Positions 1 to 6,391 are shown, counted from the first letter of the stretch. The stretch is DNA of 10,909 nucleotides from Gammaproteobacteria bacterium CG22_combo_CG10-13_8_21_14_all_40_8 (GCA_002770795.1 PCTP01000005.1:728-11636); one strand, 5' to 3'. Notes: generated by a model from the letters alone, not told the origin. Numbers and translations are program-made.

Positions 1-340
1 AACCTCTGGTGGGTTTGAACTTTGTCCTGCTGATGTTTGTCAGGTAGGTGAGCGTTTTTGTCCTGCAACCAAAGACAATAATTCACCGCATAATATTTTT
101 TCAATCACAGATATGATGGATGAAGATCCCTTTATTCAGCAAGCTGAAATCTTCCTTAAAAATAACCAAATCGGTGTTGCTGGTATAGAGGTTATTCGTG
201 ATAACAATGGTCAGTTATGGGCTTATGATGTGAATACCAATACCAACTATAATGCATTGGCAGAACAGACCGCCAAGGTGAAATTAACGGGTATGGATGC
301 AATTGCTCAATGCTTGTTTGAACTTTCACAAAACTCATAA
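1..340 (+). CDS. ATP-grasp ligase, RimK/glutathione-synthase-like, 3' part only
   Basis: Only the C-terminal 112 or so codons are present. The frame is open from base 2 to a TAA at 338-340, and the true start lies before the window. The visible protein contains the stretch GGFELCPADVC, then VAGIEVI and YDVNTNTNYN. The acidic residue followed by Asn-rich NTNTN is the Mg-ATP-binding end of an ATP-grasp fold, as in RimK-type and glutathione-synthase-like ligases that join an amino acid to a carboxylate using ATP. The Cys-containing CPADVC segment is typical of a conserved, poorly characterised ATP-grasp group in proteobacteria, so the substrate cannot be stated. The SRPBCC gene begins 14 bases downstream and is probably co-transcribed. 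The fold is fairly certain and the substrate unknown. Confidence 0.72.
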   Translation, partial: TSGGFELCPADVCQVGERFCPATKDNNSPHNIFSITDMMDEDPFIQQAEIFLKNNQIGVAGIEVIRDNNGQLWAYDVNTNTNYNALAEQTAKVKLTGMDAIAQCLFELSQNS

Positions 341-354
341 TAATAAGGCCAGAT

Positions 355-876
355 ATGAAATTAGTATTAAAAATATTAGCAACCATCCTACTTATTATTG
401 TTCTAGGTGGGCTTATATTACCCAATGATTTTAAAGTGGAACGCTCCATTGTCATCAAAGCCACCAATCAGAACATTCATCAATATGTGAACGATCTCAA
501 ACGCTGGCCTCGATGGAGTCCGTGGCTAAAACAAGATCCGAGTATCAAAATAGTTTTGGGTGATATCACCGAAGGTGTTGGAGCCAGTCAACAATGGACC
601 GCCAAAGGCGGTGGGGGGCATCTGATGATCACGCAATCATCGGCAGAATCTGGCATCGATTACAACTTCTATTTTGAGGGTGATGACACCGCATACCCTG
701 CCTCAATTCATTATAGCGAAGGAAAAATGCCTATCAGGGTCACTTGGTCTATGCATGGACAAATTGATCACTTAATACTCGGCCCTTATATTGCCATGCT
801 GATGAATCCAATGGTGGGTAAAAGTTTTTCAGAAGGCCTAAACAGGTTGAAAAGTGTGATTGAGTCAGATGGTTAA
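355..876 (+). CDS. SRPBCC (polyketide cyclase/START-like) family protein with N-terminal membrane anchor
   Basis: The protein has 173 residues. Residues 3-22 are strongly hydrophobic after two early lysines (MKLVLK then a Leu/Ile run), which fits an inner-membrane anchor facing the periplasm; I see no clear signal-peptidase site. From about residue 28 the pattern ERSIVIKA, the tryptophan-rich WPRWSPWLKQDP at about 51-62, and the glycine-rich GDITEGVGASQQW match the start of the helix-grip SRPBCC fold, as in polyketide_cyc2 and START-like proteins that bind hydrophobic ligands in a deep cavity. The length is usual for that group. The ATG is preceded by AAGG at 345-348 with good spacing. The gene starts 14 bases after the ATP-grasp gene, suggesting one operon. 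The ligand and physiological role are unknown. Confidence 0.68.
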   Translation: MKLVLKILATILLIIVLGGLILPNDFKVERSIVIKATNQNIHQYVNDLKRWPRWSPWLKQDPSIKIVLGDITEGVGASQQWTAKGGGGHLMITQSSAESGIDYNFYFEGDDTAYPASIHYSEGKMPIRVTWSMHGQIDHLILGPYIAMLMNPMVGKSFSEGLNRLKSVIESDG

Positions 877-905
877 AGGCATTCATTGTTCGGCTTGTTA
901 TGTTT

Positions 906-923
906 TTTTGAAACCGTTCAAAA
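906..923. promoter_or_regulatory. Palindrome upstream of the HD-GYP promoter, possible operator
   Basis: The sequence TTTTGAA-ACCG-TTCAAAA has perfect 7-base arms around a 4-base centre. It lies about 25 bases upstream of the TATAAT box at 949-954, so it would sit at or just above the -35 region. The arms are not GC-rich and no T-run follows, so a transcription-factor site is more likely than a terminator. The binding protein is unknown. Confidence 0.35.
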
Positions 924-948
924 TTTAAGCAAATCTTTATCTTTCTAC

Positions 949-954
949 TATAAT
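949..954 (+). promoter_or_regulatory. -10 box (TATAAT) of a probable promoter for the HD-GYP gene
   Basis: There is a perfect TATAAT at 949-954. No good -35 is present at 17 bases (TAAGCA at 926-931). TTTAAG at 924-929 would need a 19-base spacer. The weak -35 and the adjacent palindrome at 906-923 would fit an activated promoter. Transcription would begin near 961, leaving a leader of about 80 bases with a small possible hairpin at 984-1002 (CCTcTAGA, loop TTTA, TCTAAGG). Confidence 0.5.
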
Positions 955-1035
955 GGGGTTATACCATTGCTATTTGGATCGGCCCTCTAGATTTATCTAA
1001 GGCGCTCAAATGTGCAGTAGCTTTGGAAATAGCTT

Positions 1036-1041
1036 AGGTGA
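1036..1041 (+). promoter_or_regulatory. Ribosome-binding site AGGTGA that bears on the start of the HD-GYP gene
   Basis: AGGTGA at 1036-1041 matches the 3' half of the Shine-Dalgarno consensus (GGAGGTGA). It overlaps the first possible GTG start at 1038 and lies five bases before a second in-frame GTG at 1047-1049. This favours 1047 as the true start. The only help for 1038 is a weak GGAAA at 1025-1029. Confidence 0.45.
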
Positions 1042-2342
1042 ATATAGTGATTGAACGCAAAGAACTCAAAATATCTGTTCGTGATCTAGAGATCGGCATG
1101 AACGTCGTTAAACTTGATCGCCCTTGGATAGAAACCAACTTTTTGTTACAGGGCTTCGTTATTCAGGATCAACAAGAAATTGATGCTTTTATGGAACAAT
1201 GTGAATTTGTGTACATAGAGCTACTTGTTTCAGAAGAAGCAGATTACACCCTGGATCGCAGAAATATCAAAATGGGTTTGGCCACTAGAGGGCAAAGAAT
1301 TCGACCGACCATTGAGCATTCGATAGAAAATACCAACGCATCATCGTACAAAAATAATAAAAAAGTCTCTTATATCAACAAAATACCCGTTCAAAAAGAA
1401 ATGGCTGTGGCCAAAACATCCTATGAATTTGCGCGGACTACAGTCAAAGGGATTATGGATGGTATACGAATAGGGCGCTTAATTGAAATTAAAGAGGCCA
1501 AGGAAGTGGTGAATTCTATTGTTGACAGTATTTTGCGCAATAATGATGCCCTTATGTGGTTAACTCGTCTAAAGGAAAAAGATGAATATACCGCAGAACA
1601 TTCTATCAATGTTTGTATTCTATCAGTGACTTTTGCTCGCCATTTAGGGTTAGAGGAAGATGAAATTAGACGTATCGGTTTAAGTGGTTTTTTGCATGAT
1701 GTGGGTAAAGCGAAGATACCAATTGAAGTACTGGCCAAACCTGGACGCTTTACCGATGAAGAATACAACATCATGAAAGATCATCCATTATTTGGTCGTG
1801 ATCTTTTAATGGGATTACACGAAACCGAACAATTTACCATAGATGTTGCCTATTCACATCATGAACGTATTGATGGATCGGGATATCCTAGAGGTTTACA
1901 TTCTTATCAAATTTCATATTATTCCTTGATTGTATCTATAGTAGACACCTATGATGCAATCACCAGCCAACGTTGTTATGATATGGGTCGTTCCTCTATG
2001 GATGCCCTGGACATTATTTATAAATGTAGAGGCACACAGTTTGATGAAAACCTGGCCATTGAGTTTATAAAATGCATTGGCATCTACCCTCCAGGAGCCA
2101 TTGTGGAAATGACTAACGGAGAGGTTGGGCTGATTTTAGCAAATAATGATGGTAATAAACTCAAACCCAAGGTCATTTTAGTCTTAGACGCTGATAAGAA
2201 AAATACTAAAGAAAGAGTTGTCGATTTAAAGAACTCTGTTTGTGATGAACAGGGAAAAGTGTATAAAATATCCAAAGAGTTGCCCAATGGGAAATATGGT
2301 GTGGATATTAAAGACTACATTAAAAAGGGGCTGATCATCTGA
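1038..2342 (+). CDS. HD-GYP domain cyclic di-GMP phosphodiesterase with N-terminal DUF3391
   Basis: The protein has 434 residues from GTG 1038, or 431 from GTG 1047, which has the better ribosome-binding site. Residues about 8-130 match DUF3391 (KISVRDLEIGMNVVKLDRPW at its start), the usual N-terminal partner of this HD-GYP class. The catalytic domain spans about 165-350. Metal and substrate positions of the family are visible: H188, H220-D221 (LHDVGK), H249 (DHPLFG), H274-H275 with the signature HHERxDGSGYP at 274-284, and D303 (VDTYDA). All metal ligands appear intact, so hydrolysis of c-di-GMP to pGpG or GMP in the cytoplasm is expected. There is no membrane segment or receiver domain. A C-terminal tail of about 80 residues (GAIVEMTNGEVGLILANN onward) is common in the family. 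A PilZ-like gene follows after 22 bases, suggesting a small c-di-GMP operon. Confidence 0.9.
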   Translation: MNIVIERKELKISVRDLEIGMNVVKLDRPWIETNFLLQGFVIQDQQEIDAFMEQCEFVYIELLVSEEADYTLDRRNIKMGLATRGQRIRPTIEHSIENTNASSYKNNKKVSYINKIPVQKEMAVAKTSYEFARTTVKGIMDGIRIGRLIEIKEAKEVVNSIVDSILRNNDALMWLTRLKEKDEYTAEHSINVCILSVTFARHLGLEEDEIRRIGLSGFLHDVGKAKIPIEVLAKPGRFTDEEYNIMKDHPLFGRDLLMGLHETEQFTIDVAYSHHERIDGSGYPRGLHSYQISYYSLIVSIVDTYDAITSQRCYDMGRSSMDALDIIYKCRGTQFDENLAIEFIKCIGIYPPGAIVEMTNGEVGLILANNDGNKLKPKVILVLDADKKNTKERVVDLKNSVCDEQGKVYKISKELPNGKYGVDIKDYIKKGLII

Positions 2343-2364
2343 GATCCCCCAATGGAGAAAGATC

Positions 2365-2775
2365 ATGAATATTGATGAATTTTCGGAAAAAAGGGCTATT
2401 CCTCGATTATTGTGTGACAGCCACTTTAGTGACACATTGATAACCACGGACTCATTACAATATTGCTTGATATCAATCAATTATCACCGTCAAGGAATGG
2501 CGGTTTTCACCCCAAAAAGAATGCCTGAAATTGAAAAGGGTAAGGTGAGTTTTGAATATAAAATTTCAGATAAAAAATGGTCAATTGAAAACTTACCCTT
2601 TAGTTTTAAACATAAACATGAAACAGAAAACGGCAGCCAATACGGCATTGAATTTAAACTTGATCGAAAGACCAAAGAAGGTGTTTTGGAAGATCTCAAG
2701 GCGATTGAAGAGGCGCTCGAAAAATCACAAAACCCCGAGGATCGATATGGAATTTTTTCGAAAGATTTCAAATAA
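2365..2775 (+). CDS. Small protein with a divergent PilZ-like domain
   Basis: This is a 136-residue soluble protein. Near the N terminus it has R10-A-I-P-R14, matching the RxxxR motif of PilZ c-di-GMP receptors. About 25 residues on, N39-Y-H-R-Q-G44 matches the second motif (D/N)xSxxG except that Ser is replaced by His41. Alternating strand-like segments follow (VSFEYKIS, WSIENLPFSF, QYGIEF), as in a PilZ beta barrel, and the protein ends in a charged helix (about 100-120). It starts 22 bases after an HD-GYP phosphodiesterase with a strong GGAG ribosome-binding site at 2354-2357, so the two are very likely co-transcribed. I infer a c-di-GMP effector or a degenerate PilZ adaptor. The Ser-to-His change and the weak overall similarity leave actual nucleotide binding open. 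Confidence 0.6.
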   Translation: MNIDEFSEKRAIPRLLCDSHFSDTLITTDSLQYCLISINYHRQGMAVFTPKRMPEIEKGKVSFEYKISDKKWSIENLPFSFKHKHETENGSQYGIEFKLDRKTKEGVLEDLKAIEEALEKSQNPEDRYGIFSKDFK

Positions 2776-2776
2776 A

Positions 2777-3358
2777 TTAAACGGATAAATATTTTTTTAG
2801 CCACAGGCCTGCAATAGTTAAAGAGGCTGTAGAACAATGGGCACTTTGTAAATAATCAAAAAATTCTTGATATTTCATTTTTACAATTAAAATATCTTCA
2901 TTTTCATGTTTGCAACCCGCATATTGTGGTAGAGACTCTGAATTCATGGAACCTAAAAAGAGCGTGGTTTGTTCACTACAAGCACCAGCAGAACCATAAT
3001 AAGTCGCTATTTTTTCGAGGATTTTTAACTCTCCTCCCACTTCCTCCTGAGTTTCTCTCATGGCAACCTCTTCAGGTGCTTCGCCCACTTCAATCATGCC
3101 TGCAATGACATCTAAAATCCAAGGGGAATCAGCTTGAATCGCACCAATTCGAAATTGTTGGGTTAGAATAACCTGCTCGGTTTTTTCATCAATGGCGAGA
3201 ACGGCAACAGCATGACCGCGGTCTACTAATTCTCTATGCATGACATTTGACCATGAACCATCATATAAACGATGTTTAAGCGTATAGGATTTTACTCGAA
3301 CAAAACCTTGATATTTTTGTTCTATATTTAGGATTTCGACATCTTTTTGAGTTAACAT
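2777..3358 (-). CDS. nudF: ADP-ribose pyrophosphatase (Nudix hydrolase)
   Basis: Reading leftward from ATG at 3358-3356, the product has 193 residues. It hydrolyses ADP-ribose to AMP and ribose 5-phosphate, clearing a reactive by-product of NAD turnover. A complete Nudix box lies at about residues 87-109, fitting G-x5-E-x7-RE-x2-EE-x-G (GMIEVGE, then RETQEEVGG). The segments DVEIL, YQGF, RGHAVAVL, QFRIGA, SPWILDVIAGMIE and HENEDI parallel E. coli NudF closely. The frame extends up to GTG 3418, giving 213 residues, but that start has no ribosome-binding site and would overlap the end of nadD by 49 bases. The ATG leaves an 11-base gap after the nadD stop and begins just before the conserved region. 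The gene is probably co-transcribed with nadD and converges on the PilZ-like gene with one intervening base. Confidence 0.85.
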   Translation of the reverse strand: MLTQKDVEILNIEQKYQGFVRVKSYTLKHRLYDGSWSNVMHRELVDRGHAVAVLAIDEKTEQVILTQQFRIGAIQADSPWILDVIAGMIEVGEAPEEVAMRETQEEVGGELKILEKIATYYGSAGACSEQTTLFLGSMNSESLPQYAGCKHENEDILIVKMKYQEFFDYLQSAHCSTASLTIAGLWLKKYLSV

Positions 3359-3369
3359 AGGTGGTTTTC

Positions 3370-3909
3370 TCAGTCTGAGTTTACTGGGGTTTGGTATAAG
3401 TTCATAAATTGAATCCACTGATAAACTGAAGTTGTGGTCAACTCGGAGAAATCTTGTTGTTGTGAGATCTTGTGGCGAATTTGCGTACTTCTGGTATCAA
3501 TATTTTGTTTACCCACAAAGATATTCCAATTTTTTTCGATATCTTGATATCGATAGAACTTTTTCCAAGTTTCTGGATTAGCGTTATCAGGGCCAATGAT
3601 AAAACTCACTTCATCGTTCACGAAAAACCGCGTTAAGAAGACCAATAAATCATAAGTATAAATAGGTTTTTTCGATGCCAATAGGTGTTCTATCATCAAA
3701 AGTTGGCAATTGGGCTGATTGATATCATGGAGAAATTCGGACACTAAATGGCAACGGGTTGGGTAACTTAGCATCTCTTTTCCCAAGGGATGACAAAAAC
3801 TTGGCACCAAATAGACCTTATCAAACGCTTGAACACCTTGCTTAATTAAATCAAGATGGCCTAGTGATGGTGGGTTAAACGCTGATCCAAATATTCCAAT
3901 ACGATTCAT
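3370..3909 (-). CDS. nadD: Nicotinate-nucleotide adenylyltransferase-like protein
   Basis: Reading leftward from ATG at 3909-3907, the product has 179 residues. NadD transfers AMP from ATP to nicotinate mononucleotide, forming deamido-NAD, the substrate of NadE encoded next door. The nucleotidyltransferase loop is GIFGSAFNPPSLGHLDL at residues 5-21. The (H/T)xGH motif appears as S15-L-G-H18, with Ser in the first place. The C-terminal ATP-binding signature is RSTQIRHKI, in place of the usual SSTxIR. A family of NadD-like proteins with GSAFNPP...GH occurs in Vibrio and Shewanella-like bacteria, to my recollection, and is shorter than E. coli NadD. An upstream GTG at 3954 would add 15 residues, but the added part (VFTYYRLYFLLIST) lies before the conserved fold and overlaps the promoter region. 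Neither start has a clear ribosome-binding site. Exact substrate preference is inferred from family and context. Confidence 0.75.
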   Translation of the reverse strand: MNRIGIFGSAFNPPSLGHLDLIKQGVQAFDKVYLVPSFCHPLGKEMLSYPTRCHLVSEFLHDINQPNCQLLMIEHLLASKKPIYTYDLLVFLTRFFVNDEVSFIIGPDNANPETWKKFYRYQDIEKNWNIFVGKQNIDTRSTQIRHKISQQQDFSELTTTSVYQWIQFMNLYQTPVNSD

Positions 3910-3911
3910 AG

Positions 3912-3941
3912 TAGAAATTAACAGAAAATAAAGCCTATAAT
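3912..3941 (+). promoter_or_regulatory. Probable promoter of nadE
   Basis: There is a perfect -10 TATAAT at 3936-3941, with TAGAAA at 3912-3917 as a -35 (four of six consensus bases, 18-base spacer). Transcription would start near 3948, about 50 bases before the nadE ATG and inside the palindrome at 3942-3956. The element lies in the 89-base space between nadD and nadE. Confidence 0.45.
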
Positions 3942-3956
3942 AAGTGAAAACCACTT
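3942..3956. promoter_or_regulatory. Palindrome between divergent nadD and nadE, possible operator
   Basis: AAGTG-aaaac-CACTT has perfect 5-base arms and a 5-base centre. It begins immediately after the nadE -10 box and covers the predicted start point, where a repressor could block nadE and possibly the divergent nadD-nudF transcript. The regulator is unknown. Confidence 0.35.
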
Positions 3957-3998
3957 CAATATTAACCTTTTTATTTCTGTCTATTCACAGGTATTAAA

Positions 3999-4835
3999 AT
4001 GCAAAGACACATAATTGACCAAATGAGAGTGAAAGCCGAGATAGAGTGTGAGAAAGAAATTGCCCATCGGGTAGATTTTATTAAACAAACTTTGCTTGGT
4101 TCAAACACACATTATTTAGTGTTGGGGATTAGTGGTGGGGTTGATTCCAGCACGGCTGGACGTTTGTGCCAACTGGCTGTTGAACAACTACGTGCGCAAA
4201 CCAAGCAAAATTATCAGTTTGTGGCGGTGCGTTTACCCCATAACCAACAGCTCGATGAAGAAGATGCACAGCTTTCCTTAGCCTTTATTCAGCCCGATCA
4301 AGTGGTGACGGTCAATATTGCCTCAGCGGTGGATGCGATAAAACTGTCTGTAGATAATGCGATGAGCCATATAAAGGTCAATACAGACGCACATGAAGAT
4401 TTTGTCAAAGGTAATGTGAAAGCACGAATGAGAATGATTGCTCAATACACTATTGCCAACAAATTAGGTGGTTTGGTGGTTGGTACGGATCATTCTGCTG
4501 AGGCCATTATGGGATTTTATACCAAACATGGTGACGGAGCGGCTGATCTAGCGCCACTATTCGGTTTAAATAAAAGACAGGTGAGAGGTATTTGCCAACA
4601 CCTTGGTGCATCAGAACGTATTTATCAAAAACCCGCAACTGCCGATTTAGAAGAGTTAGAGCCTCAGGCTTTAGACGAAGATAAGTTGGGCGTCTCCTAT
4701 GAAGCCATTGATGATTTTCTAGAGGGAAAAGAGGTACAACAGCATCATTATGAGAAAATTATCGCCCAATATCAGCGTACTCAACATAAACGTAGTTCTA
4801 TACCTGTTCCTTCATTTGAGCATAAAAGTCATTAA
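3999..4835 (+). CDS. nadE: NH3-dependent NAD(+) synthetase
   Basis: The enzyme has 278 residues, close to the 275 of E. coli NadE. It adenylates deamido-NAD with ATP and amidates it with ammonia, the last step of NAD synthesis in the cytoplasm. The ATP pyrophosphatase P-loop SGGVDSS is at 45-51. Also visible are GNVKARMRM, VVGTDHSAEAIMGFYTKHGDGAADLAPL and KPATADLEELEPQALDEDKLG, all matching the family, and the C-terminal YQRTQHKR. There is no nitrilase-type glutaminase domain, so free ammonia is the nitrogen donor. The ATG at 3999 has only a weak AGGT at 3989-3992, and a second in-frame ATG is at 4023. It is divergent from nadD, whose product makes its substrate. The malic enzyme follows after 35 bases on the same strand. 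Confidence 0.94.
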   Translation: MQRHIIDQMRVKAEIECEKEIAHRVDFIKQTLLGSNTHYLVLGISGGVDSSTAGRLCQLAVEQLRAQTKQNYQFVAVRLPHNQQLDEEDAQLSLAFIQPDQVVTVNIASAVDAIKLSVDNAMSHIKVNTDAHEDFVKGNVKARMRMIAQYTIANKLGGLVVGTDHSAEAIMGFYTKHGDGAADLAPLFGLNKRQVRGICQHLGASERIYQKPATADLEELEPQALDEDKLGVSYEAIDDFLEGKEVQQHHYEKIIAQYQRTQHKRSSIPVPSFEHKSH

Positions 4836-4870
4836 GCGATAGTCCACTGGTTTATCAAAGGGGAAATAAG

Positions 4871-6196
4871 ATGAGAGTCGTCGAAATATTCTTGGTAGAA
4901 GCGCCTCATCAACCGGGAAACATGGCAAAAGTTTTAGCCGTGGTTGGTGGCTTTGGGATCACTGTTGAAGGATTGAACGCGATACGAAGGCTTGAAAAAG
5001 ATACTATTTGGGAATTAACTATCGAGTATGATGATACCCTCGATATCTGGAACGTCGCGGAAAAAATCAACAAACTTCCGGATACTAAAATCATTGGTCA
5101 ATCCGACCGGGTGTTTAATCGCCATCAAGGAGGAAAAATCAAAACCATATCCCGTATTGAAATCACCTCCTTAGATATATTAAGAGATATCTACACCCCC
5201 GGTGTTGCTAGGGTCTGTCAGGCTATTCAACAAGATATCACAAAAATCAAAGAATTCACCAATAGACAAAATACCGTAGCCATCATAACCAATGGCACCG
5301 CAATTTTAGGTTTGGGAGATATTGGCCCCGAAGCGGGTTTACCCGTCATGGAGGGAAAGGCAGCCATATTTTCACAATTGGTCGGCATTTCTGGGGTTCC
5401 AATCTTAATTAAAGAAAAAGATCCTTTAAGGCTTATTGAAGTCATTGAAGCGATTTCTCCTTCTTTTGGCGCTATTTTGCTAGAGGATATTAAAGCGCCA
5501 GAATGCTTTCAAATTGAAGAAGAATTGATTAAACGAGTGGATATACCCGTTTTTCATGATGATCAGCATGGAACAGCTATTGTTGTGTTAGCGGCTATCA
5601 TGTCTGCCGCCAGACGTGTGAATGTTGATATTAAAAATAAGGTCTTTGGCCAGATTGGATTGGGGGCCGCTGGTATGGGGATCTGTAGTTTGCTGATTGA
5701 ATATGGTGTCAAAGATGTTTTAGGGACAGATATAAATGAAAGTGCTTTAAAACGGTTAAGAGCACAGGGGGGAACTCCCGTTAGCCTTGAAGAATTGATG
5801 CAAAAATCAGACATTGTGGTGGCAACCACTGGTGTGAAAGGGCTCATCAAACCTGAAATGATCCGAAAAGGACAGATCATTATGGCATTAACCAACCCAG
5901 ATCCTGAGATAGAGCCTGAAGTGGCTATCGCTCAGGGTGCTATTTTTGCCACAGATGGAAAAACAGTGAATAATATGCTGGCTTTCCCTGGGCTGTTTAG
6001 AGGCGTCTTAGATGCGGGAGTCTCTCAAATTCATCACCAAATGAAAATTGAAGTGGCTAAAACGCTTTCTAATTTGGCTAAAGACGATGCCTTAGTGCCT
6101 TATGTTTTGAATAAAACAGCACATAAAATGGTTTCTGAAGCGGTGTATCAATTAGCCATTTCACAAAATAACCCCTCTGATCCCAATAAGAATTAG
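4871..6196 (+). CDS. Malic enzyme (oxaloacetate-decarboxylating malate dehydrogenase) with N-terminal ACT domain
   Basis: The protein has 441 residues. It oxidatively decarboxylates malate to pyruvate and CO2 with NAD or NADP, feeding pyruvate and reducing power from the TCA cycle. Residues about 1-80 form an ACT-type regulatory domain (LVEAPHQPGNMAKVLAVVGGFGITVEGL). The catalytic part shows Y108 in YTPGVA, K163 in PVMEGK, metal ligands in LEDIKAPE (E205, D206) and HDDQHGTA (D230/D231), the dinucleotide-binding loop GLGAAGMG at 263-270, and TNPDPEI at 341-347. All expected catalytic residues are present. It lacks the C-terminal phosphotransacetylase-like domain of E. coli MaeB, so it is a short malic enzyme in which the ACT domain may bind an amino acid or other effector. 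The ribosome-binding site AAAGGGGA at 4857-4864 is strong. The 35-base gap from nadE permits co-transcription. Coenzyme preference cannot be read with confidence. Confidence 0.88.
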   Translation: MRVVEIFLVEAPHQPGNMAKVLAVVGGFGITVEGLNAIRRLEKDTIWELTIEYDDTLDIWNVAEKINKLPDTKIIGQSDRVFNRHQGGKIKTISRIEITSLDILRDIYTPGVARVCQAIQQDITKIKEFTNRQNTVAIITNGTAILGLGDIGPEAGLPVMEGKAAIFSQLVGISGVPILIKEKDPLRLIEVIEAISPSFGAILLEDIKAPECFQIEEELIKRVDIPVFHDDQHGTAIVVLAAIMSAARRVNVDIKNKVFGQIGLGAAGMGICSLLIEYGVKDVLGTDINESALKRLRAQGGTPVSLEELMQKSDIVVATTGVKGLIKPEMIRKGQIIMALTNPDPEIEPEVAIAQGAIFATDGKTVNNMLAFPGLFRGVLDAGVSQIHHQMKIEVAKTLSNLAKDDALVPYVLNKTAHKMVSEAVYQLAISQNNPSDPNKN

Positions 6197-6295
6197 TCAG
6201 AAATATAAGCCTGAAGCCAAAGAATGGCATTTCACCGATAGTACGACTAGTATTAAGTCAAAATATATGGTAAATATAGCTGATATCTACACGTC

Positions 6296-6362
6296 AGACC
6301 AGTTTGAAAAAAACTGTATTATTTCGTAGCTGATGCCGAGTTGAGGTTAGCTAAACTGGTCT
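6296..6362 (+). promoter_or_regulatory. Long-range inverted repeat with repeated AAACTG half-sites before the acyl-CoA dehydrogenase gene
   Basis: AGACCAGTTT at 6296-6305 and AAACTGGTCT at 6353-6362 are perfect 10-base complements around 47 bases. A third copy at 6311-6316 makes a compact palindrome CAGTTT-gaaaa-AAACTG at 6300-6316. An inner pair TAGCT/AGCTA lies at 6327-6331 and 6349-6353. The block ends 29 bases before the start codon. It may be a set of operator half-sites or an RNA hairpin; the T-rich TCTTTATTT after the right arm also allows a weak terminator. The contents of the rest of the 6197-6391 gap are unremarkable. Confidence 0.4.
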
Positions 6363-6391
6363 TTATTTCAGATTTACTCTAGAGACACAAA

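Noticed and set aside
192..467. Open frame of 91 codons on the minus strand
   Set aside because: It lies across the ATP-grasp and SRPBCC genes in another frame, has no ribosome-binding site and shows no recognisable domain. It is a shadow of the coding strand.
877..1037. Possible c-di-GMP riboswitch in the leader of the HD-GYP gene
   Set aside because: The leader has only a small hairpin. I see none of the conserved GEMM core elements (such as a CACGCACAGGGCAAACC-like stretch), so no riboswitch is called.
1421..1774. Open frame of 117 codons on the minus strand inside the HD-GYP gene
   Set aside because: It is opposite the catalytic region of a clear HD-GYP protein and has a Ser/Arg-rich composition typical of antisense frames.
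3359..3418. Twenty-residue N-terminal extension of nudF from GTG 3418
   Set aside because: It would overlap nadD by 49 bases and lacks a ribosome-binding site. ATG 3358 lies just before the conserved region and after the nadD stop.
6216..6228. GCCA-aagaa-TGGC as a terminator of the malic enzyme gene
   Set aside because: The stem is only four pairs and no T-run follows, so it is too weak to call.
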